Assembly: GCF_014252335.1 (NCBI RefSeq)
Contig: NZ_CP059218.1
Coordinates: forward strand, 23,564 to 87,563
Length of the DNA stretch: 64,000 bases
From: Blattabacterium cuenoti
GTDB lineage: Bacteria > Bacteroidota > Bacteroidia > Flavobacteriales > Blattabacteriaceae
Reading direction: 5' to 3'
Below the pieces are notes generated by a model. The model was not told the DNA's origin. It saw nothing but the letters and a program-made list of their open reading frames with translations, and made no database searches. This document shows, piece by piece, positions 9,080 to 18,637 of this stretch; within the stretch, counting starts at the first letter, position 1; each line of letters opens with the position of its first letter. The position numbers and the translations under genes are program-made.

Positions 9080-9925
9080 ATGAAAAAAAAAATAATAATT
9101 ATTATATTCTTTATACTTGTAGTATTAACACATATTACGTTATATTCAGCATCATTATCATTAAAAAAATTGTATTATAAACAAAAACATAATATTATAA
9201 TCTCTATCAAAAATAAAAAATATTCACATTTTTATCACAATCAATATATAGATAAATTATGGGGGGGGATGTTTGATATAATGTATTCCAAAAATAAAAA
9301 AATAATTATTACTAATATAGAAGAAAAATATTTAAAAATTAGAATTCATAATTTAAATCAAAAATCTAAAATGAAAATATTTAAATATAATACAATGGTA
9401 CATGCCTCAATAGAGAGTTATTTAAGAATGAGTAAATATATAGGTAAAATGATTTATTTATCAAATGTTTATTTTCCTATGATAGACAAAAAATTAAAAA
9501 ATTATCATCTTCCAAAAGAATTAAAATATCTAGCAATTATAGAATCTAGTTTGAATCCATATGCGACTTCTATAATGGGAGCTAAAGGCTTATGGCAATT
9601 TATGTATGATACTGGTAAAATATATGGATTAAAAATTAATTATATTCATGATGATAGAATAGATCCTTTTAAATCAACTGAAGCAGCTTGTAGATATTTT
9701 AGATATTTATATGAACACATTAAAAATTGGGAATTAGTTTTATATGCATATAATTTAGGACCTAAAAAGATTAATAAAATATTAGTAGGTATAAGTCATT
9801 ATAAAAAAAATAATTATAAAATGTTAGATTTTTTACCAAAAGAAACAAAAAATTATATTACCAGATTTATAGCAATGAATTACGTCATGAATTATTATAA
9901 AGAACATCATATTCCATATGAATGA
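9080..9925 (+). CDS. mltD: membrane-bound lytic murein transglycosylase (MltD-like)
   Basis: A lysozyme-like SLT domain fills residues 130-275. The catalytic glutamate is E155 in LAIIESSLNPYA, followed by the family motifs GAKGLWQFM (167-175), DDRIDP and YAYNLGP. The N-terminus is a hydrophobic signal sequence (about residues 4-25), so the enzyme acts on peptidoglycan in the periplasm. At 281 aa it lacks the C-terminal LysM domains usual in MltD. An eight-G run at 9261-9268 lies in codons 60-63. The preceding 235 bases hold no gene that I can see. Confidence 0.85.
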   Translation: MKKKIIIIIFFILVVLTHITLYSASLSLKKLYYKQKHNIIISIKNKKYSHFYHNQYIDKLWGGMFDIMYSKNKKIIITNIEEKYLKIRIHNLNQKSKMKIFKYNTMVHASIESYLRMSKYIGKMIYLSNVYFPMIDKKLKNYHLPKELKYLAIIESSLNPYATSIMGAKGLWQFMYDTGKIYGLKINYIHDDRIDPFKSTEAACRYFRYLYEHIKNWELVLYAYNLGPKKINKILVGISHYKKNNYKMLDFLPKETKNYITRFIAMNYVMNYYKEHHIPYE

Positions 9926-10032
9926 ATAATGTAAAACAATTATGTTATTAAATAAAGTGTAATTTTTAAAATTAAATTATATTTTTCTACATTTCTACAT
10001 ATTAATTTCTATATTTTTTGCGATAACAAATT

Positions 10033-11028
10033 ATGAATAAAAATTTTGAACAAAAAAAACAATCCTTAAAATTAGTATTAGACAAATTTGATCAAACTTA
10101 TGGAAAAGGAACTGTTATGAAAATGGGCGATTTTCATATGGAAAATTTAGAAATTGTATCTTCTGGATCTTTAAGTTTAGATATTGCGTTAGGAATTAAA
10201 GGATTTCCAAAAGGTAGAATTATAGAAATATTTGGTCCCGAATCATCTGGAAAAACTACATTAGCGTTACATGCAATTACTCAATCCCAAAAAATTGGTG
10301 GATTTGCAGGATTTATTGATGTTGAACATGCTTTTGATTCTATTTATGCAAAAAAAATAGGTGTTAATATTAAAGAATTAATTATTTCTCAACCAGATCA
10401 TGGAGAACAAGCGTTAGAAATTGTTGATAATTTAATTAGATCTGGAATAATTGATATCATTGTAGTAGATTCAGTTGCGGCTTTAACTCCTAAAAGTGAA
10501 ATAGAAGGTGAAATGGGTGAATCTAAAATTGGATTACAAGCTAGACTTATGTCACAAGCTTTAAGAAAATTAACATCAAGTATAGGTAAATCAAAAAGTA
10601 TTTTGATTTTTATTAATCAATTAAGAGAAAAAATTGGAGTATATGGTAATCCAGAAGTTACAACTGGTGGTAATGCATTAAAATTTTATTCATCAATAAG
10701 ATTAGATATTAGAAAAGGAGTTCACATTAAAAATGGAGACAATATTTTAGGAAATAGAACTAAAGTAAAAGTAGTAAAAAATAAATTATCTCCACCGTTT
10801 AAAACTGCAGAATTTGATATAATCTATGGAGAAGGAATTTCAAAAATTGGTGAAATTTTAGATATTGGTGTAAATGCAGGAATTATCAAAAAAAATGGAT
10901 CTTGGTTTAGTTATGGAACTATTAATTTAGGACAAGGAAGAGATTCAGTAAAAGAATTTTTAACATGTGAAAACAATATTAGAAATAAAATAAAAACAAA
11001 TATTATACAACAATATTTTATAAACTAA
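10033..11028 (+). CDS. recA: recombinase RecA
   Basis: RecA forms the ATP-dependent filament that drives homologous recombination. Walker A is GPESSGKT at residues 68-75, Walker B is in [10 protein letters not shown], and loop L2 with [19 protein letters not shown] is intact. At 331 aa it has lost part of the acidic C-terminal tail seen in free-living relatives (about 340-350 aa). Retention of recA separates this genome from the most reduced symbionts such as Sulcia. It is followed after eight bases by the MBL-fold hydrolase. Confidence 0.98.
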   Translation: MNKNFEQKKQSLKLVLDKFDQTYGKGTVMKMGDFHMENLEIVSSGSLSLDIALGIKGFPKGRIIEIFGPESSGKTTLALHAITQSQKIGGFAGFIDVEHAFDSIYAKKIGVNIKELIISQPDHGEQALEIVDNLIRSGIIDIIVVDSVAALTPKSEIEGEMGESKIGLQARLMSQALRKLTSSIGKSKSILIFINQLREKIGVYGNPEVTTGGNALKFYSSIRLDIRKGVHIKNGDNILGNRTKVKVVKNKLSPPFKTAEFDIIYGEGISKIGEILDIGVNAGIIKKNGSWFSYGTINLGQGRDSVKEFLTCENNIRNKIKTNIIQQYFIN

Positions 11029-11036
11029 TATGTAAT

Positions 11037-11801
11037 ATGAAAATTACTTTTTTAGGAACTGGTAATTCACAAGGCATCCCAATTATAGGATCAACACATC
11101 CTGTCTGTTTATCAAAATCTTTCAAAGATAAAAGACTTAGAAGTTCTATTATTATAGAAAAAAACAATCAAATATTTTTAATAGATTGTAGTCCAGACTT
11201 TCGTTATCAAATGTTAAGAACCAATTATAACAAATTGGATGCTATTTTTATAACACATGAACACCAAGATCATATAGGTGGATTAGATGATATACGTCCT
11301 TTAAATTTAAAAAATAATCCAATTCCAATTTATGGATTACGTCGTGTTTTACAACATATTAAACATAGATTTTATTATATTTTTACAAATCAAAAAACAT
11401 CAAATATATCTAATCTTTCTATTAATGAAATAAATGATACACCTATATGTATAAATAATATTGAAATTATTCCTTTATATATATGGCATGGCAAATTGCT
11501 CATTTTAGGATTTCGTATAGATAATTTTGCATATATAACAGATGCAAGTAGTATTCCTATTAATACAAAAAACAAATTACAAGGATTAGATATTTTAGTA
11601 TTAAATATTTTAAGAAAATATTCGAATAACATTAATATTATTCATACTAATTTATTATATGATTCATTAAACATGATACAATATTTTAATCCAAAAAAAG
11701 CTTATATTACACATATAAGTCATTTTTTAGGATTTCATGAAACAATTCAAGCAAATTTACCTAAAAATATATATTTAGCTTATGATGGATTAGAAATATA
11801 A
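11037..11801 (+). CDS. metallo-beta-lactamase-fold hydrolase (PhnP/RNase Z-like group)
   Basis: This 254-aa protein begins MKITFLGTGNSQGIP, typical of the PhnP/RNase Z branch of the MBL fold, and carries the metal-binding motif HEHQDH (H74, H76, D78, H79) followed by IGGLDDIRPLN. Later metal ligands are likely in YITDAS (about residues 166-171) and near the end in THISHFLG. No tRNA-binding exosite typical of RNase Z is evident, so a phosphodiesterase-type activity is more likely. The substrate is unknown. It may be cotranscribed with recA. Confidence 0.8.
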   Translation: MKITFLGTGNSQGIPIIGSTHPVCLSKSFKDKRLRSSIIIEKNNQIFLIDCSPDFRYQMLRTNYNKLDAIFITHEHQDHIGGLDDIRPLNLKNNPIPIYGLRRVLQHIKHRFYYIFTNQKTSNISNLSINEINDTPICINNIEIIPLYIWHGKLLILGFRIDNFAYITDASSIPINTKNKLQGLDILVLNILRKYSNNINIIHTNLLYDSLNMIQYFNPKKAYITHISHFLGFHETIQANLPKNIYLAYDGLEI

Positions 11802-11832
11802 TATTATTTGTATATTTTTTAAGTAGTATGAT

Positions 11833-13260
11833 ATGATTGAAATTATAAAAAATGTTTTCAAAAAAAACTTTTTTTCTACTAAAATAACTGCTTTATTATT
11901 TATTTTAATAGCAATAATAATGGCCATTGGTACATTAGTAGAAAAAAAATATTCTACAGATATAGCTAAAATATATATTTATAAATCACATTGGTTTGAA
12001 ATCATTATATTTTTATTTATAATTAATTTAATAATCAATATATGGAAATATAAATTATGGAAATATGACAAAATTCCAATATTTATTTTTCATTTATCAT
12101 TTATTTTTATATTTATTGGTGGTATTTTTTCTAGATATTTAAGTTTTGAAGGAATAATGTTCCTTAAAGAAGGAAATGTAAATAGACAAGTAATTTCAGA
12201 AACAAGTTATATCAAATTAAAAATAAAAAATCAAGTTAATGATTTGATAACAGAATATAAAGTTCCTTATATATTATCTACTTTTCATCATACATATAAT
12301 GGAAATTTTCTGTATAACAATAACAATATTTTTAATCTTAAAATTATAAATTATATTCCTTATGCTAAAGAAACTTTTTATGAAAATAATTTAGGAGAAA
12401 AAATAATTAAAATTATTTCATATAAAAAAGGTAAAAAAACAGATTTTTTTTTAAAAAATGGAAAATCAATTAATATTAATGGAATTTTATTTTCTTTAAA
12501 TAAACATAATCCTTATGGAATACAAATTTTTGAAAAAAACAATAAATTATTTGTTAAATCATCATTTTTAGCAATTAATATTAATATGATGCACAAAAAA
12601 TTAAATTTTATATTAAAAAATAAAATAACTCCTTTACAATTAAAATCATTATATCAAATTTATGATAAAAAAAATCATTTTAACAATATTCAATGGATGA
12701 TCCCTGACAAAATTAAAAAGGGAAAAATCATGTATGTCACTGCTATTGAAAATCCAACAGATTATTTAGACGCAATTACAGCTAAAATTACTTTTGTAAA
12801 TACATCTAAAATTGTTACTTTTTTAGGTGGTAAACAAACTCATCAAATGAGTTCAGCAATCAAATTCAATGGAAAATATATTTATATAGGTTATGGATCT
12901 ATATTTATTACACTTCCTTTTATATTAAAATTAAATAAATTTAAAATAGAAAATTATCCTGGATCTGATTTTCCTTCTACTTTTATTAGTAATATTACAT
13001 TATTAGATCATCAACATAAACAACATTATGATATTTATATGAATCATATTTTAAATTACAAAGGATATAAATTTTTTCAGTCTGGTTATGATTCAGATAA
13101 AAAAGGTACTCATCTTTATGTCAATCATGATTATTTAGGTACTTTATTTTCATATATTGGATATTTTATCATGAGTATTGGAATGATAATCACATTATTT
13201 TGGAAGGGGTCGAGATTTAATTTTTTAATACGAAAATTACAAACATTATCTAAAATTTAA
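11833..13260 (+). CDS. ccsB: cytochrome c biogenesis protein, ResB/CcsB half
   Basis: The ResB-like component of system II cytochrome c maturation, which with CcsA carries haem across the membrane and attaches it to apocytochromes. The 475-aa protein has early membrane helices at roughly 18-38, 57-76 and 86-104, a large external domain (about 110-430), and a last helix near 438-458. In Bacteroidota ResB and CcsA are usually fused in one protein of about 1050 aa; here the reading ends at 13260 and the CcsA half begins in another frame at 13292. The clients here are ActA and ActE. Confidence 0.88.
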   Translation: MIEIIKNVFKKNFFSTKITALLFILIAIIMAIGTLVEKKYSTDIAKIYIYKSHWFEIIIFLFIINLIINIWKYKLWKYDKIPIFIFHLSFIFIFIGGIFSRYLSFEGIMFLKEGNVNRQVISETSYIKLKIKNQVNDLITEYKVPYILSTFHHTYNGNFLYNNNNIFNLKIINYIPYAKETFYENNLGEKIIKIISYKKGKKTDFFLKNGKSININGILFSLNKHNPYGIQIFEKNNKLFVKSSFLAININMMHKKLNFILKNKITPLQLKSLYQIYDKKNHFNNIQWMIPDKIKKGKIMYVTAIENPTDYLDAITAKITFVNTSKIVTFLGGKQTHQMSSAIKFNGKYIYIGYGSIFITLPFILKLNKFKIENYPGSDFPSTFISNITLLDHQHKQHYDIYMNHILNYKGYKFFQSGYDSDKKGTHLYVNHDYLGTLFSYIGYFIMSIGMIITLFWKGSRFNFLIRKLQTLSKI

Positions 13261-13291
13261 TATTAATTTTTTTAATTCTTTTGAATTCATA

Positions 13292-15115
13292 ATGATCATC
13301 AATATTACAAAAGTTATTTTAAATAATTTATATAAAATTATATTAATTGTTTTTATAACTAATCATTTGTTACTTTCTAATAATAATCACCAATATTATA
13401 ATTCTTTAAATAATATATCACAACAAATTAATATTTCTAAAACACATGGAGAAAATTTTAGTAAATTATTAGTACAAGATGAACAAGGAAGAATAAAGCC
13501 AATAAATAGTTTAGCATTAGATTTATTAAGAAAAATACATAAAAAAAGTTATATTGGAAATATTAACGCTAATCAATGGATAATATCTATTCATCAAAAT
13601 AGTTTGTTTTGGGCTAGTGTTCCATTTATCAAAGTAGATAAAACTGGTGGAAAAACTTTTTTACATAAAGTAAAATCAAATAAAGATGGATATGTTTCTA
13701 TGATTGATTTATATTATTTTAATAAAACTCAATCAAAATTCATGTTTTTATTTCAAAAAGATTATGAATTAGCTTTTTCAAAAGATCCTGCAAAAAGAAA
13801 TAATTATGATAAAGCAGTTATCAATTTAAGTGAAAAACTTGGAATATTGCATGGTATTTTACAAGGTAAATATCTTCGTATTTTTCCAATAAAAAATGAT
13901 AATAATCATACATGGTCAAGTTGGATTATTACAAATAATAATAATTATTATGATAATAAGATTAATACTATTGGATTTATAATGTTTAATCATTATTTAA
14001 GATCTTTATTTAAATCACAATATGCAAATAATTGGAATTATGCTGATAATGAAGTAAAAAAAATAAAATTATATCAAATAAAATATGCACAATCTATTTT
14101 ACCATCGAATAGAAAAATTGATATGGAAATTTTATATAATAAATTAAATATATTTTATTTATTACCATTTATTTACTTATGTACTGGCATATTATTAATT
14201 ATTTATTCTTTTTATAATATTTTTTATGAAAATAAATACATAAATTATTTTTATAATTTTTTATCATTAATTATATTTTTATCATTTCTTTTAGAATTAT
14301 TTGGTTTAATTTTACGATGGTATATTGCTGAACATCCTCCTTGGAGTAATGGATATGAATCAGCTATTTTTATTAGTTGGTGTTTAATAGTTATTGGATT
14401 ATTATTTTATAAAAATAAATTTGTTTTAGGAATTACTTCTTTATGTTCTTTTATTTTATTAATTATAGCAAGTGGAGATATTATGGATCCAGAAATCACT
14501 CATTTAGTCCCAGTATTAAAATCACATTGGTTAATTATACATGTTGCTATTATTACATCTAGTTATGGATTTTTTTTTACAGGATCTGTTATCGGTTTAT
14601 TTGTATTAATTTTACATATATTATATAATTATAATGAAAATTATAGACAAATAATAGATCTTAAAATTCGTCAATTGACAATAATTAATGAAATTAGTAT
14701 CACTATAGGATTATTTTTATTAACTATAGGTACGTTTTTAGGTTCTATTTGGGCAAATATAAGTTGGGGAAGATATTGGAGTTGGGATCCAAAAGAAACT
14801 TGGGCGTTAATTACCATTATGATTTATGCTTGTATTTTACATTTAAGATTAATCCCATCTATAAGCAAAAATATACTAATTTTTAATTGTTCTAGTATGT
14901 TTGCAATATTATCTATTATAATGACTTATTTTGGAGTCAATTATTATTTATCTGGATTACATTCTTATGCAAAAGGAGATCCAATATTTATTCCATATTG
15001 GATATATTTATATTTATGTATTTTAGGTGGTATTTCAATATTTTCATTTTATTCCAATAAATATAATAATAAGATTAATCATAATAAAAACATTGTTATT
15101 AATAACATGAAATGA
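13292..15115 (+). CDS. ccsA: cytochrome c biogenesis protein, CcsA half with the WWD domain
   Basis: The 607-aa protein starts with a hydrophobic segment (about 12-28), then a soluble region containing KLLVQDEQGRIKPINSLA, and from about residue 290 a multi-helix membrane domain. The haem-handling WWD signature is visible as WGRYWSWDPKETW at 492-504, and the histidine-bearing loops around EHPPWSNGYE and the later LHSYAKG are present. It corresponds to the C-terminal half of the usual Bacteroidota CcsBA fusion and must work with the preceding ResB-like protein. The ATG is 31 bases past the ccsB stop. Confidence 0.9.
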   Translation: MIINITKVILNNLYKIILIVFITNHLLLSNNNHQYYNSLNNISQQINISKTHGENFSKLLVQDEQGRIKPINSLALDLLRKIHKKSYIGNINANQWIISIHQNSLFWASVPFIKVDKTGGKTFLHKVKSNKDGYVSMIDLYYFNKTQSKFMFLFQKDYELAFSKDPAKRNNYDKAVINLSEKLGILHGILQGKYLRIFPIKNDNNHTWSSWIITNNNNYYDNKINTIGFIMFNHYLRSLFKSQYANNWNYADNEVKKIKLYQIKYAQSILPSNRKIDMEILYNKLNIFYLLPFIYLCTGILLIIYSFYNIFYENKYINYFYNFLSLIIFLSFLLELFGLILRWYIAEHPPWSNGYESAIFISWCLIVIGLLFYKNKFVLGITSLCSFILLIIASGDIMDPEITHLVPVLKSHWLIIHVAIITSSYGFFFTGSVIGLFVLILHILYNYNENYRQIIDLKIRQLTIINEISITIGLFLLTIGTFLGSIWANISWGRYWSWDPKETWALITIMIYACILHLRLIPSISKNILIFNCSSMFAILSIIMTYFGVNYYLSGLHSYAKGDPIFIPYWIYLYLCILGGISIFSFYSNKYNNKINHNKNIVINNMK

Positions 15116-15127
15116 TTATCGATTGTA

Positions 15128-15883
15128 TTGAAATATAATAATAGTACTTTATTTAGAGATGCATTTGGACATTTAAATTTTATTAAACGTTTTTTAATAT
15201 TTACTTTAGGTTGTATTTCTTATAATAGATATAATGGATTCAATAAATTGCGTTTAACAGGAACAGAATATATACAGAATCTTCCAACTAACAAAGTGCT
15301 TTTTGTGTCTAATCATCAAACTTATTTTGCTGATGTTTTTGCTATGTTTCATGTTTTTTCTAGTGTCAAAAATGGATTTATAAATACTATCAAAAATCCA
15401 ATATATCTATTTAATCCAATCATAAATTTATATTATGTTGCAGCAAGAGAAACTATGAATCAAGGTATTTTAACTAAATTATTTAGTTATTCAGGAGGAA
15501 TTATAGTGAATAGACCATGGATTCATAGTAATAATAACAAATCATATATTATAGATTTATCAGAAATTACTCGTATGGGGATAGCATTAAATAATGGATG
15601 GTTAATTACTTTTCCACAAGGAACTACTAAAGCATTTGCTCCTGGTAGAAGAGGAATAGTACATGTAATCAAAAAATATAATCCTATAGTAGTTCCTATT
15701 GTAATAGATGGATTTAAACAAGCTTATGATAAAAAAGGAATAAAAATTAAACAAAAAGGTGTTTTACAAACAATGATTTTTAAAAAACCTATGCAATTAG
15801 ATTTAAAAAATGATACAACAAAACATATTATGGAAAAAATTATGGATGCAATTGAACAATCTCCTAAATATAAATCAATCTAA
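15128..15883 (+). CDS. plsC: 1-acyl-sn-glycerol-3-phosphate acyltransferase-like protein (PlsC family)
   Basis: A 251-aa PlsC-family acyltransferase, presumably adding the second acyl chain in phospholipid synthesis. The catalytic block reads VSNHQTYFADV (H63...D69), one residue longer than the canonical HX4D, and the substrate-binding block reads FPQGTTKAFAPGRRG instead of FPEGT. The start is TTG at 15128: the first internal methionine (about residue 73) lies after the catalytic histidine, so no ATG start can be right. It follows ccsA after 12 bases. Confidence 0.8.
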   Translation: MKYNNSTLFRDAFGHLNFIKRFLIFTLGCISYNRYNGFNKLRLTGTEYIQNLPTNKVLFVSNHQTYFADVFAMFHVFSSVKNGFINTIKNPIYLFNPIINLYYVAARETMNQGILTKLFSYSGGIIVNRPWIHSNNNKSYIIDLSEITRMGIALNNGWLITFPQGTTKAFAPGRRGIVHVIKKYNPIVVPIVIDGFKQAYDKKGIKIKQKGVLQTMIFKKPMQLDLKNDTTKHIMEKIMDAIEQSPKYKSI

Positions 15884-15916
15884 ATTCTAAATTAAATAGA
15901 ATAAAAATTATTAATA

Positions 15917-18580
15917 ATGCAATATCAAAAAGTTAAAAATACTTTTTTAAATTTTTTTCAAAAAAAGGATCATAAAATATTACCATCTTTTCCTATTTAT
16001 TTAGATGATGATCCAAGTTTATTATTTATTAATTCTGGTATGAATCCATTTAAAGATATTTTTTTAGGAAAACAAATTCCTAAGTATCATAGAATTGCTA
16101 ATATTCAAAAATGTCTTAGAATTTCTGGTAAACATAATGATTTAGAAAATGTAGGATATGATAATTATCATCATACTATGTTTGAAATGTTAGGAAATTG
16201 GTCTTTTGGAGATTATTCTAGACAAGAAACAATAGAATGGGCAATAGAATTATTAACAAAAGAATATCACATTTCTAAAGAAAATATTTTTGTTACTATT
16301 TTTCTTGGAAATGATCAAGATCAATTATCAATGGATAAAGAATCTCTAAAAATTTGGAAACATTTGATTAATCATGATCATATTTTATTTTTTGGAAAAA
16401 ATGAAAATTTTTGGGAAATGGGGGAAGTAGGACCTTGTGGTCCATCATCTGAAATACATATAGATCTTAGAAGTAATAATGAAAAAAATAAATTATCTGG
16501 AAAATATTTAATTAATAAAGGTCATCCTAAAGTAATCGAAATTTGGAATCTTGTTTTTATCGAATTTTTTAGACAAACAAATGGAAAATTAAAATATTTA
16601 TCTAAAAAACATGTAGATACTGGAATGGGATTAGAAAGATTATGTATGGTATTACAAGGAGTTAATTCTAGTTATGAAACGGATATTTTTATTACAATCA
16701 TTCACAAAATTAAAAATTATTTAGGTAATAAATATACAAATAAATATCAACAAAATATTTCAATAAATATTATAGCAGATCATTTAAGATCTATAATATT
16801 TACTATATCAGATGGACAACGTCCATCTAATAATCATGCTGGATATATACTTAGAAAAATCTTAAGAAGATCTATAATTTATGCTTTTCGTTTTTTTAAT
16901 AACAAACAGCCATTTCTTTATAAACTAGTAGATATTTTTATAGAAGAAATGAATAAATTTTTTCCTGAATTAAAAAAAAAAAAAGAATATATTCAATCTA
17001 TTGTAGAAGAAGAAGAAATTTCTTTTTTTAAAGTAATTAACAAAGGATATGATAGAATTAAACATATTATATCAATCACCAAAAAACAAAATCAACAAAT
17101 TATTGATGGTAATAGAATATTTCAATTATATGATACTTATGGATTTCCATTTGAATTATCAAAAATAATTGCAAAAAAAAATAATCTGTTAATAGATAAA
17201 TTTGTTTTTAATAAAAAATTATTACAACAACAACAACAATCTAATACAACTACAATATCAATATTCAAACATGAATGGATTTATAATCCAAAATTTATAG
17301 AAAAAAATAATAATAAAATAAATTTTATAGGATATGATAATTTATCATGTAAAATTATTATTATTAAATATAGAAAAATATATCAAACATTACAAAATAC
17401 ATTTTATTATGAACTTGTATTTTCTCAAACCCCTTTTTATCCTGAAAGTGGAGGACAAATTGGAGATATTGGATATATTAAAAATAATAACGAACAAATT
17501 AAAATTGAAAATACAACAAAAGAAAATCTTGATATTATACATATTGTGAAACAATTACCTAATAATATATATGATCCTTTTGTAGTAGTAGTAGATAAAA
17601 TCAGAAGAACAAAAATTGAAATTAATCATACATCTACACATTTATTATATTTTGCGTTGAAAACAATTTTAGGAAAAAATATTGAACAAAAGGGTTCTTA
17701 TATAGGAGAGAATTATTTACGTTTTGATTTTTCTTATCATAAAAAAATTTCTTTACAACAATTAAATGAAATAGTCAATTTAGTTCAAGAATATATTGAA
17801 AAAAATTTTTATTTATTAGAAAAACGATTTTCTTCTTATGAAGAAGCAAAAAAATTTGGATATATTGGTAAGTTTAATACAAAATATACTAATGAAATTA
17901 GAATCATTACATTTGGAGATTCATCGGAATTATGTATTGGTACACATGTAAAATATACAAAAGATATTAAAATATTTGAAATTATATCTGAATCTTCTAT
18001 CGCTTATGGAATAAGACGAATCACTGCTATGACTTCAAATAATGCTATTCAATATCTTAAAAAAATTCATTTACAATATCAATCTTTAAAAGAATTAATG
18101 AATGGAATTGAACCCACAGTTAATACTTTCCGTGATTTAATTACAAAAAATAAACAATTAATAAAAAAAATAAATACTATCAATTTTCATAGAATGGAAT
18201 CTTTAAAAAAAGAATTTCTTATCAAAGCTAAAGTTACATCGAATATGACTTATATATTTGATATTGACTGTAATAATATAAATCATATAGATTTACAATT
18301 ATTGAAAAAAATAGGTTTAAGTTTACGATTACAAATTCATAATTTATTTATGATTGTAGGTTTTATAAAAGATAATCAACCAATTTTATTTATTTCTATA
18401 TCAGATTTAATAATAAAAAAAAATAATATTAATGCATATAATATGATGAAACATTTTTCCAATTATATTATTGGAAAATATTGGGGTAAATCTTTTTTTT
18501 CTATAGCAATTGGAAAAAAAATAAATGGATTAACTATAATTGCAAAAGAAATCAATGATTATATTAAGAAACAATTTTAA
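15917..18580 (+). CDS. alaS: alanyl-tRNA synthetase
   Basis: AlaS charges tRNA-Ala. The 887-aa protein has the class II catalytic domain from the start (FINSGMNPFKDIFLG, then FEMLGNWSFGDY), the tRNA-recognition region to about 450, and the editing domain with HTSTH (H571, H575) and CIGTH (C673, H677) that hydrolyses mischarged Ser-tRNA. A C-Ala/DHHA1-like tail follows. All key metal ligands appear present. A run of 13 A residues (16972-16984) lies within the coding frame. Confidence 0.98.
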   Translation: MQYQKVKNTFLNFFQKKDHKILPSFPIYLDDDPSLLFINSGMNPFKDIFLGKQIPKYHRIANIQKCLRISGKHNDLENVGYDNYHHTMFEMLGNWSFGDYSRQETIEWAIELLTKEYHISKENIFVTIFLGNDQDQLSMDKESLKIWKHLINHDHILFFGKNENFWEMGEVGPCGPSSEIHIDLRSNNEKNKLSGKYLINKGHPKVIEIWNLVFIEFFRQTNGKLKYLSKKHVDTGMGLERLCMVLQGVNSSYETDIFITIIHKIKNYLGNKYTNKYQQNISINIIADHLRSIIFTISDGQRPSNNHAGYILRKILRRSIIYAFRFFNNKQPFLYKLVDIFIEEMNKFFPELKKKKEYIQSIVEEEEISFFKVINKGYDRIKHIISITKKQNQQIIDGNRIFQLYDTYGFPFELSKIIAKKNNLLIDKFVFNKKLLQQQQQSNTTTISIFKHEWIYNPKFIEKNNNKINFIGYDNLSCKIIIIKYRKIYQTLQNTFYYELVFSQTPFYPESGGQIGDIGYIKNNNEQIKIENTTKENLDIIHIVKQLPNNIYDPFVVVVDKIRRTKIEINHTSTHLLYFALKTILGKNIEQKGSYIGENYLRFDFSYHKKISLQQLNEIVNLVQEYIEKNFYLLEKRFSSYEEAKKFGYIGKFNTKYTNEIRIITFGDSSELCIGTHVKYTKDIKIFEIISESSIAYGIRRITAMTSNNAIQYLKKIHLQYQSLKELMNGIEPTVNTFRDLITKNKQLIKKINTINFHRMESLKKEFLIKAKVTSNMTYIFDIDCNNINHIDLQLLKKIGLSLRLQIHNLFMIVGFIKDNQPILFISISDLIIKKNNINAYNMMKHFSNYIIGKYWGKSFFSIAIGKKINGLTIIAKEINDYIKKQF

Positions 18581-18637
18581 TAGATTTTTAAATTGTTTAA
18601 ATTTGATAAATATTTCTTAATAAACTCAAATAGTTTT

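Noticed and set aside
11390-11632. An 80-codon open frame antisense to the MBL-fold gene
   Set aside because: It mirrors a conserved sense gene with intact metal motifs and shows no recognisable protein features; long chance frames are common opposite AT-rich coding DNA.
17334-17549. A 71-codon plus-strand frame inside alaS
   Set aside because: It is an out-of-frame shadow within the AlaS coding region and has lysine/isoleucine composition typical of shifted AT-rich codons.
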